This document shows positions 14,771 to 21,736 of a stretch of 29,036 nt of DNA, one piece after another (within the stretch, counting starts at the first letter, position 1; every line of letters starts with the position of its first letter). Both the position numbers and the translations under genes were made by a program. Where the stretch lies: contig NZ_CAJUCP010000071.1 of the NCBI RefSeq assembly GCF_910585425.1, positions 1 to 29,036 on the forward strand, given 5' to 3'. This DNA comes from an uncultured Acetatifactor sp. GTDB taxonomy: Bacteria; Bacillota; Clostridia; Lachnospirales; Lachnospiraceae. The notes below the pieces were generated by a model, which ran no database searches, was not told the origin of the DNA, and saw only the letters and a list, made by a program, of their open reading frames with translations.

Positions 14771-16015
14771 TCATGCCCTTTCTGCCTCTTCTCCCTCCAA
14801 ATCCAATAGGCTGATCTGGACGGGCTGCTCCATCCTTTCTTTCTCCATCTCCATGCAAAGCTGCCCTTGCTGTACATGGCGCTGCCGCTCCAGCTGTGCG
14901 ATCCGCTCCTCTCCCAGCCATCCGTCCGCATGGCGTCTGTCCAGGCTGAACTCCTCCAGGCTTCCATACCCATCCTTCAGGAGCTTCTTCTCCAGGCGCT
15001 TCACCGCCGCCTCATGCGTCTTTTTCCTCCTCTCCTTTTTCGCCTGTGCTTCCAGCTTCTGCATGTCAGAGGCATGTACCACCTGGATACCATTTCGGAT
15101 GTCCTCCAGGTCCTGCATCAGGTCACGGGACTCCCTGCGCTCTGCCCGGACATTCAGTACCTCCACGGAGAATTCCTTCCCATAGTATTCGGCATTGAAC
15201 AGCTGGCGGGAATATTCCAGGCCGACATCCCGCTCTATCCTGTCCCGGCACAGCTTCACGCAGACCCTGCAGATGTCCATGCTCACCGGATGGGGGAACA
15301 GCTTCCGGCCGCGAGTGATGCTGGTGTCCATCTGTCCCTCGAACAGGGTTCCGTCCAGGTCGGTCCTCTGGCGCCTTATCTTCAGGTCATAGAACACGTT
15401 CCCTTTCTTCTTGTCCAGCTCATGCCCCAGGACCGGGCACAGGCCGCCGCACCGTATCTGGCCGCATCGGTAAGGGTCATAATGCATCTGCCATTCCTGG
15501 GTGTCCCTGTCGAAGGTCATGTGCTCCCTACAGACGCGGCCACCCCTCTGCAGGCTGAATTGCGTCTCCTTCTCCCGAATCTCCTTTTCATGGATCTTCT
15601 GCAGCTCCTCCACGCTTCCCTCATAGCGGTATTCCTCTGCCGTCATGTGCACCTCGCACCAGAAACGGATTGCCGGGTTCCTCTGGAGGTACTCATGCCT
15701 GAGGCTGCACTCGGGCTTCTCATAAGGGCAGCACACTGTCGCCATGTCATTTTCAAATGTCCAGTCGATGCCCCTGCAGCTTAAGCTGCTCTGGCACTGC
15801 TGCCCCCTGCACAACAGCCCGCAGGGCGTCCTGAATGTCTGCTCACGGATCCACTTCCGCTCAAAAGTGAAGCCGCCATGGTAATTGTCCAGGCTCTTCC
15901 TGGTTCCATAGCCGTCTTTGAGCACAACGTAATCCGGGTGGTCATCCACCGTGTAGCCTGCCGCCAGGAGCCCCCGGGTCAGCAGGTTCTGCTTGAATTT
16001 CCGCTTTTCTTCCAT
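14771..16015 (-). CDS. 414-aa cysteine-rich protein of unknown function
   Basis: No family recognised. The first 300 residues carry many Cys pairs spaced like metal ligands: PCGLLCRGQQC, VCCPYEKPEC, QIRCGGLCPV and DICRVCVKLC. A charged helical region follows (about 195-215 and 335-375, KKERRKKTHEAAVKRLEKKL), and it ends ISLLDLEGEEAERA. A zinc- or iron-sulfur-binding nucleic-acid protein is plausible, not shown. ATG 16015 has GGAGG 8 nt upstream. The frame is open to 16192, and an earlier ATG at 16030 is also possible. It lies in operon B between the 67-aa zinc protein and the nuclease. Confidence 0.7.
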   Translation of the reverse strand: MEEKRKFKQNLLTRGLLAAGYTVDDHPDYVVLKDGYGTRKSLDNYHGGFTFERKWIREQTFRTPCGLLCRGQQCQSSLSCRGIDWTFENDMATVCCPYEKPECSLRHEYLQRNPAIRFWCEVHMTAEEYRYEGSVEELQKIHEKEIREKETQFSLQRGGRVCREHMTFDRDTQEWQMHYDPYRCGQIRCGGLCPVLGHELDKKKGNVFYDLKIRRQRTDLDGTLFEGQMDTSITRGRKLFPHPVSMDICRVCVKLCRDRIERDVGLEYSRQLFNAEYYGKEFSVEVLNVRAERRESRDLMQDLEDIRNGIQVVHASDMQKLEAQAKKERRKKTHEAAVKRLEKKLLKDGYGSLEEFSLDRRHADGWLGEERIAQLERQRHVQQGQLCMEMEKERMEQPVQISLLDLEGEEAERA

Positions 16016-16142
16016 TCCGCTCTCCTCCATTTTGTATTTGCAGTCCCGTGCAGGGCCGGACAGTACCATAGGGCAGGGATATTTCCAACTGCCATTAGGT
16101 ACAGGCATACGGAAATGCCCTTCACTTCCCGCCCCCATGCTG

Positions 16143-16346
16143 TCATATCCCCAGGCAGGGGCGTATCCCGAAATAGTCCTCCATGCGGTCACGCAACTCC
16201 GTAGCTGTCATATCGTATTCTGCGGCTATGCAGGATTCACAGCATGGGTACTTGTACGCAAGTGCCTTTGACAGCCTGGCATCCCAGCTGCCCAGCTGGT
16301 TCCCGCATTTGTTGCAGTATTCCTCCAGCCACTTCAATCTTGCCAT
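16143..16346 (-). CDS. 67-aa zinc-binding small protein
   Basis: Starts at ATG 16346 behind AAAGGGTGGTGAAAG. The protein has CNKCG near the start and CCESC in the middle, four or five Cys that could bind one zinc. A conserved-looking end follows (AAEYDMTATELRDRMEDYFG, then IRPCLGI). Short proteins of this layout occur on phages and integrative elements; their role is unknown. It is the first gene after promoter module B. Confidence 0.65.
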   Translation of the reverse strand: MARLKWLEEYCNKCGNQLGSWDARLSKALAYKYPCCESCIAAEYDMTATELRDRMEDYFGIRPCLGI

Positions 16347-16452
16347 TCTTCTTTCACCACCCTTTCTTCCATATTTTTTGCACAAAAAACAGGAACGGCT
16401 CCTCTCCAGTCTCCTGGCGCCCATGGTCCCCCATGAGCCAAAGCCATTCCTG

Positions 16453-16545
16453 CTAATTCCAACTATTCCAATAATTCCAGCCTACAGCTGCTGAAAACGG
16501 CAGGGCGCATCCCATAGCGCATAAATGTGCCGTCAGCGCATACAT
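16453..16545 (-). CDS. possible 30-aa leader peptide, Trp-rich end
   Basis: A short frame begins exactly where the conserved leader block of module B ends and stops about 106 nt before the 67-aa gene. It ends GWNYWNSWN, encoded by three 9-bp near-repeats (CTGGAATTA, TTGGAATAG, TTGGAATTA). No ribosome site is visible, and module A has no equivalent frame, so translation is doubtful. Confidence 0.2.
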   Translation of the reverse strand: MYALTAHLCAMGCALPFSAAVGWNYWNSWN

Positions 16546-16628
16546 ACAAACTTAACAGCGTGTGCAATGCGGCTTCCGGCCGCTATCCAGATGTATCCAT
16601 CCGATATACGCACAAAATCAATCACAAG
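16544..16628 (-). ncRNA. conserved 5' leader B (duplicate of leader A)
   Basis: Begins CTTGTGATTGATTTTGTGCG in transcript order, contains the hairpin GCGGC-TTCCG-GCCGC (16569-16583, plus-strand reading), and ends with the 29-nt block 16544-16572 shared with leader A. The hairpin position is identical to that in A, with a different stem composition. Confidence 0.5.
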
Positions 16629-16631
16629 TAT

Positions 16632-16660
16632 AGATTAACACAATATATAGTATTGGTCAA
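16632..16660 (-). promoter_or_regulatory. promoter B with embedded operator-like box
   Basis: TTGACC (16655-16660) and TAATCT (16632-16637) on the minus strand are 17 nt apart. The box CACAATATATAGTA (16639-16652) fills the spacer, as in promoter A. It lies about 50 nt beyond the stop of the STAND NTPase gene and drives the 67-aa, 414-aa and nuclease genes. Confidence 0.7.
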
Positions 16661-16708
16661 TGAAAATATTACTATATTTTGTTCTCCATCCAGCTACATC
16701 TCCCACAT

Positions 16709-19700
16709 TTATTCAAATCTCTGCTTGTTCTTTTCCCGTTCTTTCTCACTCTTTCTAAACTGCTCCGTGATATCTTTATACTCTTTTCTGCGATTTTTAA
16801 CCATCATCACAATTTCAGCATCTTTGTCTCTTTCAAACAAATCAAATAGCACCTCTCTCCTCTCATATTCCACGCTACAACTGGAATCTGTAAAGGTGGG
16901 ATCAATTTTATTCATCAATTTATATACCAAGGCTTTTCTATCCTGTACATTCTTCAGTGCCGCCAGAACACAGTCCCTCCACTGATATGTTCCTTCGATA
17001 ATTTCATATCCAGAAATACAATCAAAAACCTTATTATACCTCTCATCCGGTCTCTGATTACACCATGGTATCAAATCATTTAATGCGATTCTTGACAGCG
17101 GTCCTATATGATACCCGTCTTTCAATGCACTACATACATTTGAATTGCGTTCTACCGTTTCAAGAAAGGTTTCCAAAAACAATATAGGCTGCAAGTTATA
17201 CAATTCTTCTACTATTGAAGATATCTCATAAAAGCCCCTATAATTGTTTTCGATATCTTTCTTAATCCAGTTATAAAATACCGGAATATAATGCCGAGAG
17301 GAATTTACCCCACCACCACAAGTTAAAGTAATAATTGTTTTTACATTAGAATACACTATCTCCATTGGTATATTTTTCATCGAACTAAATAAAGAAATCG
17401 TTGACATGGATAGGTATGTCAATACTGCACATTTGGTTTCTTCTGATATCTCCTTATTCATCTCTTTTTCATTAGTCAGCTTTGATGAAAGCAAATCAAA
17501 AATCACAGCTCCACAATCAGCATAATCGCCCAACGCATGAATACAAAGCATAAAGTCGTCCAAAGGTAATTCCAAAAATCCACCGCATCTGCTTAAGATA
17601 TTGAACTGTATTATATCTGCTTTTTTCTCCTTTATCACCTGCAGGAATCTTTTAAATTCTTTCTGGACGAAATTTCTTTCAGCAACTATATTGATGTAGG
17701 CTGGAATCAATGCATCATTTTCCAGCAACCCTGCCAACCTGCTTTTTACCTTTTCATCATATGTTCCATCTGCTATTAGCCCTTGTAAGATATAAACATT
17801 TCCAGAAAAATATTCATTTTCGGCTAAGACATTGCACGATATATCCCAAAATTTGTCACATTCCACAGACTTCGCCAGTTCCCTGCCAATAAGAATCAAG
17901 AGCGAACCCGCCCGAGATAAAATCAGCCTTTTAGATATATGTGTAAACAATTCCAAATTTCCAGCCAATATATGTCCGTAGCGCTTTACCGTCTCATGAT
18001 GTTTTTTCTCTGCTTCCTCTATAGATTCGCCTAAATCATACAATTCATATGTACCAGAGGTGCACCAGTATAGAATCTCTTCTTCTATATTTTTAGGTTC
18101 CAATATGTTGGCCAAATCCTGTAGTGTGCTAACATTCTCGTCAGTATACCTATTCTTAAAATGAAGCTTTCGCCGCACTGCAGTGAATCCTTCTCCCCAA
18201 AATGTTCTCTTTCTAATCTCCGTTACAGCCCCATAGATTTCCCTACCATATCCTTTGCCTGCCAAAGCCAGAAATCTGCCTCCAAATTGCTTCAATGCTA
18301 ATAAATCAGCCCACTTCCCATCCATGACCAATTCTTCCATATAAGCGATAAACTGGCTAAACCAATACTTTTCATCTTCGTCTGTATTTCGCTTTATTGG
18401 TTTATTGTGGATATAGCAATCGCTATACTCTACCCTATTTCCATAGCCCTGTTCCAATGTGGCTTCTAAGCAGTCAAATGCCAATCCTCCTTTGCCCTCC
18501 TCCATCCATTGCTTCATCTTTTCAAGCCTTACATCGGTGCAATGTTTGTCCATGTAACAATTATATTGAAAATAATCTCTCGCTTTAGTATGAAAGTTAT
18601 TACCCTTTACCTGTTTAATGAGCAGTTCAATACATTGTGCGAAATATTCCGGATAATATGCCATGTCAGATACCATACTTATAAACCTGTTCGTCTGATA
18701 TGAATACTCCCGTAACATATCCCAATCTCGTTCAAGATATTCTAATGCGATATCCGGCTTCAGTTTGGCAAGATAACAGAAACACTCTGCCTGGTTTTGA
18801 CGAATCACTGTCAAGTCCCTAAACTCTACTTTCAACCAGTCTTCTGCTATTCTCCCTGCAATTTCTTCATTACCTAAAAAAGAAAGGCGGTGAGCGAAAG
18901 AGACTTTCATCCGTGGAGTCCCAGCAATAATAATTGTTTTTCTTATCTCATTTTCTCTATAATACTGTATTGAACGTCCGGCAAGATAGTTGCTCAATGC
19001 GTGCGGAAGGATTGCACACCACTTTCCTCTGGTTTGCAGTATATCCCTGTTTTTCAGCTCCTGTAAGCTCCGTACAGCATCCCGTAATTTTATGTCTGCC
19101 ATCTCACTTAGCCTGAATAGCTCACCGTCTTCTCCCTCGTCTTCATAATCCACCGAATAGAGCAAAGAAAATACTTCCGCTGTTTTTTCCAGTATTATAT
19201 CCTCCCGCCCTTTCTGCCAAAACAATCTCCTAAAAAGTTCAACATCATTTATTACATTGATATCCCTGCCGCATTTTGCAAGCAGAAAAGCCAGTCTGGC
19301 ATTTCCTCCAGATAACTCTACCAGATGCTGTACAACAGCTGGAGAAATTTCAGGAAAATTTTTGCTTATCAAAACTTCTATGACATTATCTGCCGCCGGT
19401 TTCAATACAAAGGCTGCCGTTTCTTCCGTATTCTCATCGCCGACATCATACTCTACTGTTATCAGGCTTAACCTGACATTCTCATTTCTGCACACTTCCA
19501 TCAGCTGTTTATGCATAGACGAGCTGCAATTGTCTATGATTACAACAACATCAGCTTCTTTCATTGCAAGTTCTTTCAACATCTGTTCTGTCGTTGGGCA
19601 CAGGTTATTTGAAGCGTCTGCATATATCACTTTTGTAGCACATATTGCATCTGTTCCCACTTCTTTATCAAATAACGCTTCCAAAAATCTGGTCTTCCCA

Positions 19701-20425
19701 ACACCTGACAATCCTGTAAGCCTGATAATTGCTGCACCTTTATGAATAAGGTCCCTAAATTTTTGGATTCCTTCCAGTACTGTGATTTGTTGGTTCTCCA
19801 GATAGTCGTATACCCGCTTTTCCTGATCCAAAATATATGTCTTATATATTTTGTGTTGGATATCAGACCACTCCCCAAACGATTTCCATCCCTGCAAAGA
19901 TCTGTCTATCTTTTCTCTCACCCATACTACCATGGAAGGATATTTTCTAACCCATGTTGCAATCCTATTGCCATCATAATAATCCAACCGTATATTGTCT
20001 GCACCCGGATTTCCCTGTACAGCCTCCCTCATAGCATTGACACGTCTTCTACGGGCAGGTTTGGAAACGGAACTCTTTCCGCAGGCAAGAATATATGCCC
20101 CGTTTTCCTTGCACAATTCCTTTATAGAATCTTTCAATGCTCCGTCCTTATGCATCTCTCCTTTTATCTTGCTCGGTGCATAATCAGACAGCTTAACCTG
20201 GAAACCCACTTTGTTTCTTGGAACGAAAGAATTACTATCTATTTCACCCTCATATTCACAATAAACGTCAATCCCACCGTCTGATGCATTTTGGTTGCCT
20301 CCCCATAACACCTTCCCGACATTTATCCCATAACTTTTTAGTTCCTCTTCGCATAAGAGACCCATCAAGTTGCGCAGCATTTCATCATCCAATTCCGCAA
20401 TATGTCCGCTTTCGATTTCCAACAT
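16709..20425 (-). CDS. nuclease-STAND NTPase, putative phage-defence sensor
   Basis: A 1238-aa protein with the layout of bacterial NLR-like (Avs-type) defence proteins. Residues 1-135 form a restriction-endonuclease-like domain: DGGIDVYCEY with Asp53, then GFQVKLSDYA with Gln76-x-Lys78, a D...QxK variant of the PD-(D/E)XK site. The NTPase follows with P-loop GLSGVGKT (238-245), Walker B VVVIIDN (Asp298), and a winged-helix region near 400-480. The remaining 750 residues look like helical repeats, the expected sensor for a phage protein. Known Avs proteins tetramerise on sensing phage terminase or portal and then cut DNA; by analogy this would act in the cytoplasm. Which subfamily it belongs to I cannot tell. 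ATG 20425 follows AAGGGGG. It is AT-rich against GC-rich neighbours, a sign of recent acquisition. Confidence 0.75.
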   Translation of the reverse strand: MLEIESGHIAELDDEMLRNLMGLLCEEELKSYGINVGKVLWGGNQNASDGGIDVYCEYEGEIDSNSFVPRNKVGFQVKLSDYAPSKIKGEMHKDGALKDSIKELCKENGAYILACGKSSVSKPARRRRVNAMREAVQGNPGADNIRLDYYDGNRIATWVRKYPSMVVWVREKIDRSLQGWKSFGEWSDIQHKIYKTYILDQEKRVYDYLENQQITVLEGIQKFRDLIHKGAAIIRLTGLSGVGKTRFLEALFDKEVGTDAICATKVIYADASNNLCPTTEQMLKELAMKEADVVVIIDNCSSSMHKQLMEVCRNENVRLSLITVEYDVGDENTEETAAFVLKPAADNVIEVLISKNFPEISPAVVQHLVELSGGNARLAFLLAKCGRDINVINDVELFRRLFWQKGREDIILEKTAEVFSLLYSVDYEDEGEDGELFRLSEMADIKLRDAVRSLQELKNRDILQTRGKWCAILPHALSNYLAGRSIQYYRENEIRKTIIIAGTPRMKVSFAHRLSFLGNEEIAGRIAEDWLKVEFRDLTVIRQNQAECFCYLAKLKPDIALEYLERDWDMLREYSYQTNRFISMVSDMAYYPEYFAQCIELLIKQVKGNNFHTKARDYFQYNCYMDKHCTDVRLEKMKQWMEEGKGGLAFDCLEATLEQGYGNRVEYSDCYIHNKPIKRNTDEDEKYWFSQFIAYMEELVMDGKWADLLALKQFGGRFLALAGKGYGREIYGAVTEIRKRTFWGEGFTAVRRKLHFKNRYTDENVSTLQDLANILEPKNIEEEILYWCTSGTYELYDLGESIEEAEKKHHETVKRYGHILAGNLELFTHISKRLILSRAGSLLILIGRELAKSVECDKFWDISCNVLAENEYFSGNVYILQGLIADGTYDEKVKSRLAGLLENDALIPAYINIVAERNFVQKEFKRFLQVIKEKKADIIQFNILSRCGGFLELPLDDFMLCIHALGDYADCGAVIFDLLSSKLTNEKEMNKEISEETKCAVLTYLSMSTISLFSSMKNIPMEIVYSNVKTIITLTCGGGVNSSRHYIPVFYNWIKKDIENNYRGFYEISSIVEELYNLQPILFLETFLETVERNSNVCSALKDGYHIGPLSRIALNDLIPWCNQRPDERYNKVFDCISGYEIIEGTYQWRDCVLAALKNVQDRKALVYKLMNKIDPTFTDSSCSVEYERREVLFDLFERDKDAEIVMMVKNRRKEYKDITEQFRKSEKEREKNKQRFE

Positions 20426-20481
20426 GGTCAATCCCCCTTACAGTTACTGCTCTTATTTTTACACAGCCACTTTCCAGTTTC

Positions 20482-20487
20482 ATATTA
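20482..20487 (-). promoter_or_regulatory. extended -10 for the STAND NTPase gene
   Basis: The minus strand reads TGGTAATAT, an extended -10 (TG-n-TAATAT), about 57 nt before the start codon. No good -35 is seen. It is divergent from, and about 70 bp away from, the promoter of the RNA/Abi_2 unit. Confidence 0.4.
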
Positions 20488-20553
20488 CCACAATTTTCCT
20501 CTTTAATCTATGTAGATAAGCAAACCTACACAAACAAAAATCAGAAAAAGGGC

Positions 20554-20582
20554 TTGACGGTAGCAGAAAATACCTCTATAAT
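20554..20582 (+). promoter_or_regulatory. strong promoter of the RNA/Abi_2 unit
   Basis: TTGACG (20554-20559), a 17-nt spacer and a perfect TATAAT (20577-20582). The predicted transcription start near 20588-20590 is about 80 nt before the protein start. Confidence 0.85.
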
Positions 20583-20587
20583 AGAAT

Positions 20588-20656
20588 AGAAGCAAAGATA
20601 TTCGCATATTATAGTGCTGATCATACTCCGGTGTCCTACGGGCCCGGGGTTTTTTT
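20588..20656 (+). ncRNA. short terminator-ended RNA upstream of Abi_2 gene
   Basis: From the predicted start to the end of a T7 run is only about 69 nt, with no plausible frame. The 5' part is AT-rich and mostly unpaired, and the 3' part is the hairpin 20626-20649. AbiF-type Abi_2 proteins have been reported to work with a small RNA encoded just upstream that acts as an antitoxin. The layout here (strong promoter, short RNA, terminator, then ribosome site and HEPN protein) fits that. Alternatively it is a simple attenuated leader. Confidence 0.6.
20626..20656 (+). terminator. intrinsic terminator/attenuator just before the Abi_2 start
   Basis: CTCCGG pairs with CCGGGG (20626-20631 with 20644-20649), and inside it GTCC pairs with GGGC across a TAC loop. 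TTTTTTT follows (20650-20656). The Abi_2 ribosome site starts 3 nt later, so protein expression depends on read-through. Confidence 0.75.
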
Positions 20657-20669
20657 ATAGGAGATGCCA

Positions 20670-21653
20670 ATGGATAAAATATATTTTAGTACAGATGAAC
20701 AAATCCGCCTTCTCCGCTCACGGGGAATGACAATCGCCAATACCGCCAGTGCAAAGCTGGTCATTGATTTAGAGAATTACTACAACCTGATAAACGGATA
20801 TAAACAGCCGTTCCTTGATTCCACATATTCCGGTTCCGATGAGCAATATTTAGCTGGGACAAAATTCGAGGAACTATATTCCTTATACTCGTTTGACCGC
20901 GAACTGCGTAATCTCTTTATCCGCTACATTCTGGAACTGGAAAATAATGTAAAAAGTGTAGTTGCCCATGATTTTTCAGGAAAGTATGGTCATGACAATT
21001 ATCTAAAGATTGCTAATTTCGATACCTCTGTAAAGAAATGGGAGAAAATAACTACCGCGCAAAAAATTGGGGCAATCTCTTCACTGATATCCAGCTTACA
21101 TCATGAAATCGCCAGGCAGCTGTCCAAAAACAATCCCATGATTTCCCACTATATGTTGGAATATGGATATGTCCCCTTATGGGTACTGGTCAATACACTC
21201 TCCCTCGGTACAATTGGCATATTTTACTCATACCTGAAACAAAAGGATCAAAATGATATCGGCAGGCATTTCCTCCTCAAACCAGAAGAAATGAACAGTT
21301 TTCTGCAAGTACTTACTATCTACCGCAATGCCTGCGCACACGATGAACGGCTATACAGCCTGAAATCACTGCGCAACAATATGAAGCCAAACAGCATACG
21401 GACACTTCCCTTACATGGAAAACTAGGTATCCCAGTAAACAGAAGCAACAATCCCATCTATGGGAAGAATGATCTTTTTGCCATTATTATTATATTCAAG
21501 ACAATGCTGCCTAAAAAGTCATTTGATACATTTTTCTCAGCCTTAAAGAAACTAACTGACGAACTTGCTACCAGTCTCTGCACCATTTCCTTACAAACCA
21601 TTGAAAGAGAAATGGGTTTCCCACCCAATTGGACAGACATTAGCAAAATATGA
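20670..21653 (+). CDS. Abi_2 (AbiD/AbiF) family HEPN abortive-infection protein
   Basis: A 327-aa protein of the Abi_2 family, the only plus-strand gene in the window. Its opening (DKIYFSTDEQIRLLRSRGMT, then YYNLINGYKQPF) and FDRELRNLFIRYILELENNV are family signatures. Arg219-x4-His224 in RNACAHDERLY is the HEPN RNase motif. Such proteins halt growth on phage infection by cutting RNA; HEPN proteins of this kind are proposed relatives of Cas13. ATG 20670 is preferred to 20664 because AGGAG abuts 20664 but is 6 nt from 20670. It is AT-rich, divergent from the STAND NTPase gene, and ends at a strong shared terminator. Confidence in the family is high; the phage trigger is unknown. Confidence 0.88.
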   Translation: MDKIYFSTDEQIRLLRSRGMTIANTASAKLVIDLENYYNLINGYKQPFLDSTYSGSDEQYLAGTKFEELYSLYSFDRELRNLFIRYILELENNVKSVVAHDFSGKYGHDNYLKIANFDTSVKKWEKITTAQKIGAISSLISSLHHEIARQLSKNNPMISHYMLEYGYVPLWVLVNTLSLGTIGIFYSYLKQKDQNDIGRHFLLKPEEMNSFLQVLTIYRNACAHDERLYSLKSLRNNMKPNSIRTLPLHGKLGIPVNRSNNPIYGKNDLFAIIIIFKTMLPKKSFDTFFSALKKLTDELATSLCTISLQTIEREMGFPPNWTDISKI

Positions 21654-21688
21654 GCTTACATATTGTTTTGCGCCCACATGCTTTCCCC

Positions 21689-21725
21689 AAAAGTACAGGA
21701 TTCCCAAAAGGAATCCTGTACTTTT
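21689..21725. terminator. perfect 16-bp bidirectional terminator
   Basis: AAAAGTACAGGATTCC (21689-21704) and GGAATCCTGTACTTTT (21710-21725) flank a 5-nt loop. It lies between the convergent Abi_2 gene and S1-domain gene, with A/T arms giving a U-tract in both directions. Confidence 0.9.
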
Positions 21726-21736
21726 GCTATATCCAC

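Noticed and set aside
20664..20669. ATG 20664 as the Abi_2 start
   Set aside because: The ribosome site AGGAG directly abuts it, leaving no spacing; ATG 20670 is correctly spaced and in the same frame.
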